A DNA stretch of 26,609 nt from Candidatus Brevefilum sp. (GTDB lineage Bacteria; Chloroflexota; Anaerolineae; Anaerolineales; Anaerolineaceae): positions 1 to 26,609 of the forward strand of contig SKPR01000022.1 in the NCBI GenBank assembly GCA_007119455.1, written 5' to 3'. Positions 6,956 to 14,848 of the stretch are shown one piece after another (within the stretch, counting starts at the first letter, position 1; each line of letters starts with the position of its first letter). Both the position numbers and the translations under genes were made by a program. The notes under the pieces were generated by a model. The model saw nothing but the letters and a program-made list of their open reading frames with translations, was not told the DNA's origin and searched no databases.

Positions 6956-9580
6956 ATGGACTTGAATAAATTTACTGAAAAAGCACAGGCAGCATTAATA
7001 GCTGCTCAGAAGCTGGCGGCTGATTTCAACCATCAGACGATCGAGCCCGCACATTTACTATTGGCCTTGTTACAACAGGAACAAGGTGTGGTGCCAGCAG
7101 TCGTTACCAAGGTAGCTGGCAGCCCGCTGGCCTTGCGGGAGGACGTTCAAAAAGATTTGGATAATCGACCCAAGGTTTTTGGCGGCGGAACCGGCCAGCC
7201 CGGCTTATCGCAACAGGCAGCCAATGTTACGGAGGCTGCAGAGCGCTATGCTAAAGGCATGTCGGATGAATATGTCTCCACTGAGCATCTGCTGATGGGG
7301 TTAACGGAGAGTTCGGAAGGCAAACGGCTGGAAAGCTATGGCCTGGCCAAGGACGCCATTTTGAAGGCCTTGAAATCCGTACGTGGCTCTCAGCGAGTCA
7401 CTACCCAGACCCCCGAATCAACTTATGAGGCCCTATCAAAATATGGTCGAGATCTGACCGCCCTGGCACGCACAGGCAAGCTGGATCCGGTCATCGGCCG
7501 GGATGAAGAGATTCGCCGCATCATCCAGATCCTCTCCCGCCGCACCAAGAACAACCCCGCATTGATTGGCGACCCCGGTGTGGGTAAAACAGCCATCGTG
7601 GAAGGTCTTGCACAGCGGATTATCAACAGGGATGTGCCTGATGGGCTGAAGAACAAACGCATCATCGCGCTGGACATCAGTTCAGTCATTGCTGGCGCCA
7701 AATACCGCGGTGAATTTGAAGAACGCTTAAAGGCTGTCCTCAAGGAGATTACCGAATCGGCTGGCGAAATCTTGCTGTTTGTGGACGAGATGCACACAGT
7801 GGTTGGGGCTGGCGCGGCTGAAGGCGCCGTGGATGCCGGTAATATGCTCAAACCCATGCTGGCCAGGGGCGAACTGCATATGATCGGCGCCACCACGCTG
7901 GACGAATACCGCAAACATGTGGAGAAAGACGCAGCCCTGGAGCGCCGGTTCCAACCGGTATTTGTCAGCGAACCCAGTGTGGAAGATACCATCAGCATCC
8001 TGCGTGGGTTAAAACAACGTTATGAAGTTCACCACGGGGTACGTATCACCGACCCTGCCGTAATTGCGGCGGCTACCCTTTCACACCGTTACATTGCCGA
8101 CCGCCACCTCCCTGACAAGGCGATTGATTTAATCGATGAGGCTGCTGCCCGGTTACGAACCGAGATCGATTCAAAACCTCAGGCGCTGGATGAGGTAGAC
8201 CGGGCCATCATGCAGCTGGAAATCGAACGCCAGGCACTCCAAAAAGAAAAGGATAAAGCATCCAAAGAACGTTTGGAGAACATTGAAAAGCAACTGGCCG
8301 ATCTCCAGGAGGAGGCCAGCCAACTGAACACCCGCTGGCAAACCGAAATGGAAGCCATCCAGGAGATCCGCGATCTCAAAGAAGAAATTGACGAAACCCA
8401 AACAGAAATCGAAGCAGCTGAACGCCATGCTGACCTCGAAAAAGCCGCCCGCCTCCGCTATGGGACCATGAATGAACTGAATGCCCGCCTGGAAGATGCC
8501 GAAAAACGCTTGAAAGCGCTGCAGGAAGAATCTCCGCTGCTCAAAGAAGAAGTTGACGCGGAAGAGATCGCAGAGGTGGTGAGCAAGTGGACCGGGATCC
8601 CTGTTTCACGACTGCTTGAAGGGGAGATGCAGAAACTCATGCACATGGAGGAACGCCTCCATCAGCGTGTGGTTGGGCAGGAGGAAGCGGTTGATGTGGT
8701 CTCCAATGCCGTGCGGCGAGCCCGCGCGGGTCTGCAGGACCCCAACCGACCGATTGGATCATTCATCTTCCTGGGCCCCACCGGGGTCGGTAAAACGGAA
8801 CTGGCACGCGCCCTGGCAGAATTCCTGTTCAATGATGAAGATGCCATGGTACGAATTGACATGAGCGAATATCAGGAAAAGCACACTGTCAGCCGCCTGT
8901 TTGGCGCTCCCCCCGGCTATGTGGGTTTTGAAGAAGGCGGACAACTCACCGAAGCCGTTCGACGGCGACCCTATAGCGTGGTCCTGTTTGACGAGATAGA
9001 AAAGGCCCATTCGGAGGTGTTCAATGCCCTCTTGCAATTGCTGGATGACGGACGCCTGACTGATGGCCAGGGCCGCACGGTTGATTTTCGCAACACAGTG
9101 GTAATTATGACCAGCAACCTTGGCAGCGAATTATGGATGAGCGCGGTCGAAGATGAAAACAGGATCAAAGAGGTTTCGCGTGAGCAGATTAACCGGCTGC
9201 TTCAGGCGAACTTCCGTCCCGAGTTCCTTAACCGGCTGGACGAGATCGTTGTGTTCCTCCCGCTGACACGGGATGACCTGGCGCAAATCGTCGACATCCA
9301 GCTGGATCGCGTCGCAGATCTTTTAGCGCAACGTGAGCTGACCTTAGAAGTCAGCCCGGATGCCCGGTCATACCTGGCTGAAGTGGGCTATGACCCGGAT
9401 TTCGGCGCCAGGCCCCTCAAACGCACCATCCAGCGTGAGGTTCAGGACCCGTTAGCGCTGAAGGTTGTCAGTGGTGAGATCAACGAGGGGGATAAGATAA
9501 AGGTTTCCGGAAGCCCAGACGGGCTGGTATTCGAAACCGTTTCGGCTGAGGAATCCGAACCTGAAGGCCAGGCAGCCTGA
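6956..9580 (+). CDS. clpB: ClpB-type AAA+ protein disaggregase
   Basis: ClpB is a hexameric ATPase that, with DnaK, pulls polypeptides out of aggregates. The product has 874 residues, normal for the family. Domains: Clp N-domain (1-150), first AAA+ module with Walker A GDPGVGKT (205-212), pore loop AKYRGEF (Y250) and Walker B FVDE (to E278); a long charged coiled-coil middle domain (about 400-530), which marks ClpB rather than ClpA or ClpX; second AAA+ module with Walker A GPTGVGKT (607-614), pore GYVGF (Y655) and Walker B LFDE (to E680). I chose the ATG at 6956 (MDLNKFTEKAQ, the usual ClpB start, with GGAG 10 nt upstream); the frame is open 26 codons further up, but that stretch is unlike ClpB. 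A TATACT box at 6911-6916 could be its -10. No CIRCE element is present. It ends in a strong terminator. Confidence 0.97.
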   Translation: MDLNKFTEKAQAALIAAQKLAADFNHQTIEPAHLLLALLQQEQGVVPAVVTKVAGSPLALREDVQKDLDNRPKVFGGGTGQPGLSQQAANVTEAAERYAKGMSDEYVSTEHLLMGLTESSEGKRLESYGLAKDAILKALKSVRGSQRVTTQTPESTYEALSKYGRDLTALARTGKLDPVIGRDEEIRRIIQILSRRTKNNPALIGDPGVGKTAIVEGLAQRIINRDVPDGLKNKRIIALDISSVIAGAKYRGEFEERLKAVLKEITESAGEILLFVDEMHTVVGAGAAEGAVDAGNMLKPMLARGELHMIGATTLDEYRKHVEKDAALERRFQPVFVSEPSVEDTISILRGLKQRYEVHHGVRITDPAVIAAATLSHRYIADRHLPDKAIDLIDEAAARLRTEIDSKPQALDEVDRAIMQLEIERQALQKEKDKASKERLENIEKQLADLQEEASQLNTRWQTEMEAIQEIRDLKEEIDETQTEIEAAERHADLEKAARLRYGTMNELNARLEDAEKRLKALQEESPLLKEEVDAEEIAEVVSKWTGIPVSRLLEGEMQKLMHMEERLHQRVVGQEEAVDVVSNAVRRARAGLQDPNRPIGSFIFLGPTGVGKTELARALAEFLFNDEDAMVRIDMSEYQEKHTVSRLFGAPPGYVGFEEGGQLTEAVRRRPYSVVLFDEIEKAHSEVFNALLQLLDDGRLTDGQGRTVDFRNTVVIMTSNLGSELWMSAVEDENRIKEVSREQINRLLQANFRPEFLNRLDEIVVFLPLTRDDLAQIVDIQLDRVADLLAQRELTLEVSPDARSYLAEVGYDPDFGARPLKRTIQREVQDPLALKVVSGEINEGDKIKVSGSPDGLVFETVSAEESEPEGQAA

Positions 9581-9590
9581 AAGACTACGT

Positions 9591-9632
9591 AAAAACACAC
9601 CGGATGGCAATTACCATCCGGTGTGTTTTTTT
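9591..9632. terminator. Bidirectional intrinsic terminator between clpB and the PIG-L gene
   Basis: CACACCGGATGG and CCATCCGGTGTG form a perfect 12-bp stem with a 6-nt loop (CAATTA), preceded by A5 and followed by T7. It terminates clpB on the plus strand and, by symmetry, the convergent deacetylase gene on the minus strand. Confidence 0.95.
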
Positions 9633-9648
9633 CTATTACTGAATATGG

Positions 9649-10515
9649 TCAATCAAAAAGATCATTACGGATTTTTTGATTCCCGTCAGGCTCGGGGAAC
9701 GCCTGCATATAGACATCGCTATGCCCGCCAAATAAGCGGGTCACAAAACCTCTAAAACCTTTATTCATATCCGCCCCGCCCTGGCTGGCATGACATTCGG
9801 TCGCACTTTTACGGATCTCCTTAACCGGACGGTAGTCAATTTCCGCATGCACCGGAAAATCCACATCGGTGAGCGCCACCAGGTCAATATCTTTATTACG
9901 ACCATATGTATGTGGATTTTGTCCGATTAAACGCAGAACCCACACTACAATTTTTAAGAAGGTACGGTTGATCAGATGGAAATAGAGTTTTGCTGGTTGA
10001 TGCGCTGGCAATCCCTCGGGGTCTTCATATGACTCATCCGAAGCCAGATCGAAAGCCTGCCGGGTAGCATGGTGGATGGCGATATGATCCGGATGGCGGT
10101 AGCCGCCGATCGGGTCGAAGGTCAAAACCACATCCGGGCGGATCTGACGGATGAGGTGCGCAACCTCGGCTGCAACCTGCTCAACCGGTTGGGCGGTTAA
10201 TGCTTTTGGATGGTCATTGGCTTCGGAACCGGGCATACCTGAATCCCGGTAATTCAGGAAATTAATTTGGTCAATCCCCAGTGTTTCAGCAGCGCAACGC
10301 AGTTCCTGGGTGCGCAGGCAGGCAGCGCTTTTAATGACTTCTTTGTATTCCGGATCAATTTCGCCCACCTCGCCCCGAGTGGCACAGATCAGGTGTACGG
10401 CCACTCCTCGCCGGGCGTACAGGGCCAGGGTACCGCCCATCCCAAAAGTTTCATCATCGGGATGAGCCATTACGCTCAAAAGTATCTTTCCAGAGTGATC
10501 ATCGATTTTCGCCAT
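9649..10515 (-). CDS. PIG-L (LmbE-like) family zinc deacetylase
   Basis: A 288-residue member of the PIG-L/LmbE family, which removes acetyl groups from N-acetylglucosamine-type conjugates or cleaves related amides. The N-terminal AHPDDE motif (H18, D20, D21) and HPDH (141-144) give the zinc ligands (H18, D21, H144) and the catalytic Asp20. CATRGEVGEI and FDPIGGYRHPDHIAIH resemble the MshB/Mca branch of thiol-cofactor metabolism, but nothing nearby supports a thiol pathway, so the substrate stays open (sugar-lipid, thiol conjugate or a xenobiotic conjugate). Start supported by AAGGAA 8 nt before the ATG. It is a single gene bounded by the clpB terminator downstream. Confidence 0.9.
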   Translation of the reverse strand: MAKIDDHSGKILLSVMAHPDDETFGMGGTLALYARRGVAVHLICATRGEVGEIDPEYKEVIKSAACLRTQELRCAAETLGIDQINFLNYRDSGMPGSEANDHPKALTAQPVEQVAAEVAHLIRQIRPDVVLTFDPIGGYRHPDHIAIHHATRQAFDLASDESYEDPEGLPAHQPAKLYFHLINRTFLKIVVWVLRLIGQNPHTYGRNKDIDLVALTDVDFPVHAEIDYRPVKEIRKSATECHASQGGADMNKGFRGFVTRLFGGHSDVYMQAFPEPDGNQKIRNDLFD

Positions 10516-10528
10516 TCATGTTTTCCTT

Positions 10529-10557
10529 AAGTTAATAACTTCAAGTTCTAATTTATA
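10529..10557 (-). promoter_or_regulatory. Candidate promoter and palindrome before the PIG-L gene
   Basis: Minus-strand TATAAA at 10552-10557 could be the -10 box; no clear -35 is seen. The perfect palindrome AAGTTAATAACTT (10529-10541) lies just downstream of the expected start point, where an operator would block transcription. The rest of the 10516-10638 gap shows nothing. Confidence 0.3.
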
Positions 10558-10638
10558 CCTACTCATAACAGCTTAATCTTACTCTTTAAATACCTGATGG
10601 TCTTAATGAAATTGAATAACATTATTTGTTTGTCAGCA

Positions 10639-11553
10639 TCAATCTGAGAGAATTCTGCCCGCTGGTCCATTCAGATCGAGCGTATCAGCGATGTCTTCCC
10701 AGGGGATGAAGACGAACTGCGGCCCTGCGGCACCAGGCCCTACTTCATATGCATCAAAGTTAATGCGCAAACCTTCCGGGAAAATATTCCAGTTATCCCG
10801 GCGCTGCAGAACATCTTCAGCCACCCCCTCCAGATAACCAAAATCCCTTGCCAACAATTCCTCTTCGACCAGTACATTTATCTCAGCAAAATAGTCTGCA
10901 TCAGACAGGAAGAGATCACGTGGCAGCAAAAACTCCTTGTTGAGAGCATCGTAATTATAAGAAAAAGAAACGGTTGAGGGACTTGCACTTATGGCAATAT
11001 AAGTTGTAATCGGCAGATAAACACTGTACAATCCATCCGATTGATAAGTGATTTCATAATCAATCTGCAGGAAACTGGTGGCTGGCATGGCATCATCAGG
11101 TCGTTGTGCATCACTTTCTTCCACTTCACTCACAAAAACTTCCACAACCACCTCAACCAGATAATCCATTTCGAAATTAAAAGGTGCAATGACTTCCGAA
11201 TCGCCTTCCATATAGGGGTAGCGAATCTCAATCTCATATAGCGGATCATCTGACCCAAGCATTTCCGTTCTTTCCGTCATAGTGATATCGAGATCTGTTT
11301 CCTCACGGTCATTTTCCGATTCAACGACTTCCTGTTCCGTGGGTTCTACATCTGCCTGGTCCTGATTTATATCTGCCGGTTCTTCTTCAACTGGCTCAAA
11401 ATCTTCAATTTCCTGCAATTCCTCGATAATTTCAGGCAGAGCCTCTTCAACCTGGGGTATGATTTCCCGGGCTGAGTCAATGATATTGGTGAGCGAACAC
11501 GCTGATATCAACAGGCTCAAAGATGCCAAAATCACAAAAAATTTCTTATACAT
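10639..11553 (-). CDS. DUF3298 (RsiV C-terminal-like) lipoprotein
   Basis: A 304-residue lipoprotein. Residues 1-18 are a signal sequence ending in the lipobox LISAC (lipidated C19). An acidic, low-complexity linker (about 35-90, many Glu and Asp) tethers a C-terminal domain (about 95-304). That domain shows the DUF3298 pattern: YEIEIRYPYM near its start, GLYSVYLPITTYI, YNYDALNKEFLLPRDLF, and the closing INFDAYEVGPGAAGPQFVFIPWEDI. This domain also forms the extracytoplasmic part of the anti-sigma factor RsiV, where it binds lysozyme; here there is no transmembrane anti-sigma segment, so only the domain relationship is claimed. Start supported by GGAGG 8 nt before the ATG. The structured RNA and its terminator lie directly upstream on the same strand and may control it. 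Function unknown. Confidence 0.8.
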   Translation of the reverse strand: MYKKFFVILASLSLLISACSLTNIIDSAREIIPQVEEALPEIIEELQEIEDFEPVEEEPADINQDQADVEPTEQEVVESENDREETDLDITMTERTEMLGSDDPLYEIEIRYPYMEGDSEVIAPFNFEMDYLVEVVVEVFVSEVEESDAQRPDDAMPATSFLQIDYEITYQSDGLYSVYLPITTYIAISASPSTVSFSYNYDALNKEFLLPRDLFLSDADYFAEINVLVEEELLARDFGYLEGVAEDVLQRRDNWNIFPEGLRINFDAYEVGPGAAGPQFVFIPWEDIADTLDLNGPAGRILSD

Positions 11554-11615
11554 TGTTCTACCTCCATTCGATTTGTTAATTATGTTGCTTTATAAAATTC
11601 CTGTTTTTCCGCTTT

Positions 11616-11656
11616 AAAAACGATCGCCTGGCATGGGGGGGGCATGCCAGGCAATC
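11616..11656 (-). terminator. Intrinsic terminator of the structured RNA
   Basis: 14-bp stem (13 Watson-Crick pairs and one G-U) with a seven-C loop, followed on the minus strand by GTTTTT. It lies upstream of the DUF3298 lipoprotein gene and 180 nt past the NYN gene, so it ends a transcript other than those two coding sequences or attenuates the lipoprotein. Confidence 0.8.
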
Positions 11657-11756
11657 TTCAGGGAGGAAACCACCATTTCTATCTGTCAGTACGTCTGGCG
11701 TCCTGCAGATTTCCTGGTGGAAGACACACCAAATACCAATAAAAGTTTTGTGTCTT
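11616..11756 (-). ncRNA. Candidate structured small RNA or leader with three stem-loops
   Basis: No family is recognised. Reading the minus strand from 11756: stem 1, AAGACACA/TGTGTCTT, 8 bp with a 20-nt loop (11721-11756). Stem 2 follows at once: CCACCA/TGGTGG, then CAGAT-type pairing and two further 3-bp helices, about 17 bp in all (11670-11720). Then comes an unpaired TTTCCTCCCTGAA, a 14-bp terminator hairpin with a loop of seven C (11622-11656), and T5. The one non-Watson-Crick pair in the terminator is G-U on the minus strand but C-A on the plus strand, which favours minus-strand transcription. A candidate promoter places the RNA start at the first base of stem 1. It could be a free small RNA, or an attenuating leader of the lipoprotein gene whose ATG is 63 nt past the T tract. 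Confidence 0.55.
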
Positions 11757-11762
11757 GAATAT

Positions 11763-11791
11763 AGTTTACTGGATTGGTGGCATTGTTTCAT
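11763..11791 (-). promoter_or_regulatory. Candidate promoter of the structured RNA
   Basis: Minus-strand ATGAAA (11786-11791), a 17-bp spacer, and TAAACT (11763-11768). The start point 7 nt after the -10 falls at 11756, exactly the first paired base of stem 1. Each box matches consensus at 4 of 6 positions. Confidence 0.4.
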
Positions 11792-11834
11792 TAAAATAAG
11801 ATTAGAGTTTACTATTTTTACCTTATTTGTAATA

Positions 11835-12317
11835 TTAATCTTTGGGATCAGACGGGTGCCCCCTTTTGAAGAGATTCTCCCATGCCTCCAGTTCATCTTT
11901 TGTGAGCAGGCGGTTTCGTGGATCAAGGTCGGGCTCATCATCCACCAGTTTTTGCCATTCAGCGGCAAAGGCTTCCGAAGTCACCACCCTGGCATGCACA
12001 GCCCGAGCAGCCTGCTGCACCTGACGATCCGAACTGACCACAATATGATTACGTGCTTGTTTACCCAGTTGATGCAGCCGATCAAAAATTGCCTGATCTG
12101 CCTCACTTGATTCCCGGACAAAAATTGCCCGTACCTGTCCGTATTGACGTTTGCCCGCCTCACCAGCCGGAGCTTGGTCAAAATAAACCTCAACGGATTT
12201 ACGGCGCAAGCGGCAGTACTCCTGCAGCATCATCACCAGTTTCATCTCATCCTCAGGGTCTGATAGGCTGAGCCCAGGCATCCGGGGGATGAGGTTATGT
12301 CCATCGATTATCAACAT
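11835..12317 (-). CDS. NYN-domain (YacP/Rae1-like) putative endoribonuclease
   Basis: A 160-residue protein with the NYN/PIN-like nuclease pattern of the YacP (Rae1) family: LLIDGHNL-type start MLIIDGHNLIPRM (D5), VEVYFDQAPAG (D47), ESSEADQAI (D74) and VVSSDRQV (D97). These acidic residues would bind the metal ions for RNA cleavage. In Firmicutes the family acts on mRNA in association with ribosomes; that role is by analogy only. The last 30 residues are charged and probably unstructured. No ribosome site precedes the ATG; instead a TAGAAT box ends 9 nt before it, so the mRNA may be leaderless. It is divergent from the zinc-ribbon operon. Confidence 0.85.
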   Translation of the reverse strand: MLIIDGHNLIPRMPGLSLSDPEDEMKLVMMLQEYCRLRRKSVEVYFDQAPAGEAGKRQYGQVRAIFVRESSEADQAIFDRLHQLGKQARNHIVVSSDRQVQQAARAVHARVVTSEAFAAEWQKLVDDEPDLDPRNRLLTKDELEAWENLFKRGHPSDPKD

Positions 12318-12324
12318 GATGTCT

Positions 12325-12391
12325 TAATTCTAACGCATGCATCAAGGGAAAAGCCAGGTTAGCCAACGGGCTTGTTTTTGCGTTAGAATTA
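12325..12391. promoter_or_regulatory. Mirror-image divergent promoter (NYN gene / zinc-ribbon operon)
   Basis: A perfect 12-nt inverted repeat, TAATTCTAACGC (12325-12336) and GCGTTAGAATTA (12380-12391), puts a TAGAAT -10 box on each strand (12327-12332 minus, 12384-12389 plus). The plus-strand box gives a leader of about 27 nt with AAAGGA before the ATG at 12423. The minus-strand box lies 9 nt from the NYN start codon. No clear -35 boxes are seen. Confidence 0.5.
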
Positions 12392-12422
12392 TCCTCAGGA
12401 AAAAAGAACAAAAGGATGATGT

Positions 12423-13724
12423 ATGCAAAACAATCTCCACCCTTCCTGGACGCCACCCCAGGATTTTATCCAGGTCGAATCTCAGGTTACGGGGGTTGTG
12501 GTTTATGCACCACGACCGGAATCCGCGGAACAAGACCAGGCCAGAAGCTATGCCTGCCCAAATTGCGGTGCCAACATAGCCTACGATGTGGCAGCCGGCG
12601 GGGTCGCCTGTGAATACTGCGGCTATTCCGCACCGGTCCAGGCCAAACAGGTTGGTAAATCTGCTGAGAATTTCGAATTTACGTTAGAAGCAATTGCCCA
12701 ATCCTCCCAGGGATGGGGTGTACAGCGTCAGATCTTACATTGCGATTCATGCGGGGGTGATATATCGATCCCCGATGGAACTTTGACCGCGACCTGCCCA
12801 TTTTGCGCCTCACATCAGGTCAATGTTGTCGCCAGTGTGGAAGAGACGCTCCGCCCCCGTTTCTTAGTACCCTTTAAAATCACGCCTCAGCAAACCCGCT
12901 CACTGGCCGGTGAATGGCTGGGTAAAGGCTGGTACCACCCCAAAGAACTTTCTGCCAATACCGTACTTCAACGTCTTACAGGGGTATACCTGCCATTCTG
13001 GACCTTCAACACCAGGGTGAGGGCACGTTGGCGTGCCCAGGTCGGGTATGAACGGACATCCAGACAGTATAATGCTCGCACCAAAAGATGGGAAACACGC
13101 ACTAAAATTGTCTGGCGCTGGGAAGATGGTCATGTAAGGTTGAACATCGAAGATCATCTTGTATCAGGCAGTGCTAACCGTCATATCAGTCACCAGATAC
13201 TAAACCGTTTGTTACCCTTTCATCTGAATGCTCTGGTGGCTTATGAACCGGATTACCTGGCAGGCTGGCAGGCACAGGCTTACGAAACCACCCTGACCGA
13301 AGCCTGGGAGATCGGCAAACGAGCTATCCGTGAGCAGGCAAAGAAAGCGTGTCATCGTGACATCCCAACTTCTCATGTCAGAAATTTCAGTATGTCCGCC
13401 GATTTCACCGATGAAGCCTGGCGATATATCCTCATGCCAGTTTATCTGGCCGCTTACCAATTCGAAGATCAGATCTACCAGGTCATGTTAAACGGCCAGA
13501 CGGGGGTTGTGGCTGGACAAAAGCCTGTCGCGTGGTTGAAGGTCTGGCTGGTGATCGCTGCCCTCCTGGCACCCGGCGTGTTCCTGGGTTTGATCGGTCT
13601 CCCATTACTGATGGTCGGTGGAATTGGGGTAATTAGTATTGGGTTGAGCATTATCTTATTTGTGGTCGGTGTGATCATCAGTTTTATGTTATATAACCAG
13701 GCACGCCAATCGGAGGCAAAATAA
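12423..13724 (+). CDS. Zinc-ribbon membrane protein, YdjG-like (433 aa)
   Basis: First gene of a five-gene operon. Two four-cysteine zinc ribbons: C45/C48 with C63/C66 (CPNCG...CEYCG) and C107/C110 with C125/C128 (CDSCG...CPFCA). A domain of about 240 residues follows (LVPFKITPQQ, GVYLPFWTFNTRVRARW, LPFHLNALVAYEPDYLAGWQAQAYE, LMPVYLAAYQFEDQIYQVMLNGQTGVV), then two transmembrane helices (about 374-397 and 402-423). From memory this matches the TFIIB-type zinc-ribbon membrane proteins such as B. subtilis YdjG, which sits in a phage-shock (PspA) operon; no PspA gene is visible here. Start supported by AAAGGA 6 nt before the ATG; two earlier ATGs within 7 nt are out of frame. Its stop overlaps the next start (TAATG). 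Confidence 0.8.
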   Translation: MQNNLHPSWTPPQDFIQVESQVTGVVVYAPRPESAEQDQARSYACPNCGANIAYDVAAGGVACEYCGYSAPVQAKQVGKSAENFEFTLEAIAQSSQGWGVQRQILHCDSCGGDISIPDGTLTATCPFCASHQVNVVASVEETLRPRFLVPFKITPQQTRSLAGEWLGKGWYHPKELSANTVLQRLTGVYLPFWTFNTRVRARWRAQVGYERTSRQYNARTKRWETRTKIVWRWEDGHVRLNIEDHLVSGSANRHISHQILNRLLPFHLNALVAYEPDYLAGWQAQAYETTLTEAWEIGKRAIREQAKKACHRDIPTSHVRNFSMSADFTDEAWRYILMPVYLAAYQFEDQIYQVMLNGQTGVVAGQKPVAWLKVWLVIAALLAPGVFLGLIGLPLLMVGGIGVISIGLSIILFVVGVIISFMLYNQARQSEAK

Positions 13725-14848
13725 TGCCTGACCAGACATCGCAAACAGAAATCATAACTGAATCCCAAACCCTCTGGCATACCGATCGATCGCCTTCTGG
13801 CTGCAATCATTGCCAGCGGGTCTTTCTCCTGCCACCCTCTCATGATGGCACAAACTGCCCCCTGTGCCGACGCGGAACCCTGGAAGCCCAACCTGTTCGC
13901 ACCCGGCCTGCCGACCCGGAACGCCTGTTGCCTTTTAATATTTCCAAACAGGATCTGTCAACGGCATACGAACAATTCACATCGGGTGTATGGATAAAAC
14001 CTGAGGATTTTTCAGCTGAACATCTGTTAAGAAGATCAGTCCCGGTTTTCTGGCCCTTATGGCTGGTGGATTGTAATATTCGCGGCAATTGGGAAATGGA
14101 AGCGGGTTTTGATTACCAGATCGAAAGTTCAAAGGATTATTATGAGGGTGGCGAATGGCGGTCACGGAAGCAGATTGAAGATCGTATTCGTTGGGAACCC
14201 CGTGTGGGTGTATTAGAAACCCGGGTTGATAACACCACTGCCCCAGCATTGGAAGAAAATGATAACCGGATGAAAATGACCGGTAAATATCAGCTCAATC
14301 AAGCCATCCCTTTTAACCCCGATTACCTGGGCGGCGCTTACCTTGAGCTTCCGGATTTAAACCCTGAAGAAGCCTGGCCGCTGGCCAGACCCAGGGTCGA
14401 TCAAACGGCAGCAAGGATGTGTGCCAATGCCGCCGGCGCTCAACACCACCGTAATTTCACCATACAGGCGAGGTACGACAACCTGAACTGGACGGAGTTC
14501 TTCCTGCCCATGTATGCCACTTATTATACAGATGATGAAGGGGCCCCACAGATCGTGATTACCAATGGTATGACCGGCACCGTTCAGGGTCCACGCCTGG
14601 CTTCACGTAAACGCGGTATGCGAATTGCTGGTATCCTGGCAGCCGTGGCTGGTGCAATCTTCCTGCTGGCATTATTCGGCCTGTTGATTGCCCTGATCCT
14701 GCCACCTGCTGGCCTGATCGCCGGCTTATTGGGACTGCTGGGGGTGTTTATCGGCATCTGCGCCATAATCCCGGCTGTGTGGCCCGGTCAATGGAACCGC
14801 AAGCAAGAAGGGCCTCGCATCACCAATCCGGAAGGTGAGCGAAGGTGA
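13724..14848 (+). CDS. Zinc-ribbon membrane protein, paralogue of the upstream gene (374 aa)
   Basis: A shorter relative of the preceding protein. It has one zinc ribbon (C27/C30 and C45/C48), then the same kind of domain (LLPFNISKQDL, SVPVFWPLWLVDCNIRGNWEMEAG, IPFNPDYLGGAYLELPDL, FFLPMYATYYTDDEGAPQIVITNGMTGTVQGP) and two C-terminal transmembrane helices (about 302-324 and 327-350). The conserved ends of both proteins (NGQTGVV and NGMTGTV just before the helices) show common descent. The start overlaps the previous stop by one base and has GGAGG upstream, so the two are probably made together and may form a heteromer in the membrane (inference). Function unknown. Confidence 0.8.
   Translation: MPDQTSQTEIITESQTLWHTDRSPSGCNHCQRVFLLPPSHDGTNCPLCRRGTLEAQPVRTRPADPERLLPFNISKQDLSTAYEQFTSGVWIKPEDFSAEHLLRRSVPVFWPLWLVDCNIRGNWEMEAGFDYQIESSKDYYEGGEWRSRKQIEDRIRWEPRVGVLETRVDNTTAPALEENDNRMKMTGKYQLNQAIPFNPDYLGGAYLELPDLNPEEAWPLARPRVDQTAARMCANAAGAQHHRNFTIQARYDNLNWTEFFLPMYATYYTDDEGAPQIVITNGMTGTVQGPRLASRKRGMRIAGILAAVAGAIFLLALFGLLIALILPPAGLIAGLLGLLGVFIGICAIIPAVWPGQWNRKQEGPRITNPEGERR

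Noticed and set aside
11576..11968. 130-residue open frame on the minus strand
   Set aside because: It overlaps the 3' end of the NYN gene in another frame and runs through the structured RNA and its terminator; no protein family pattern and no good ribosome site.
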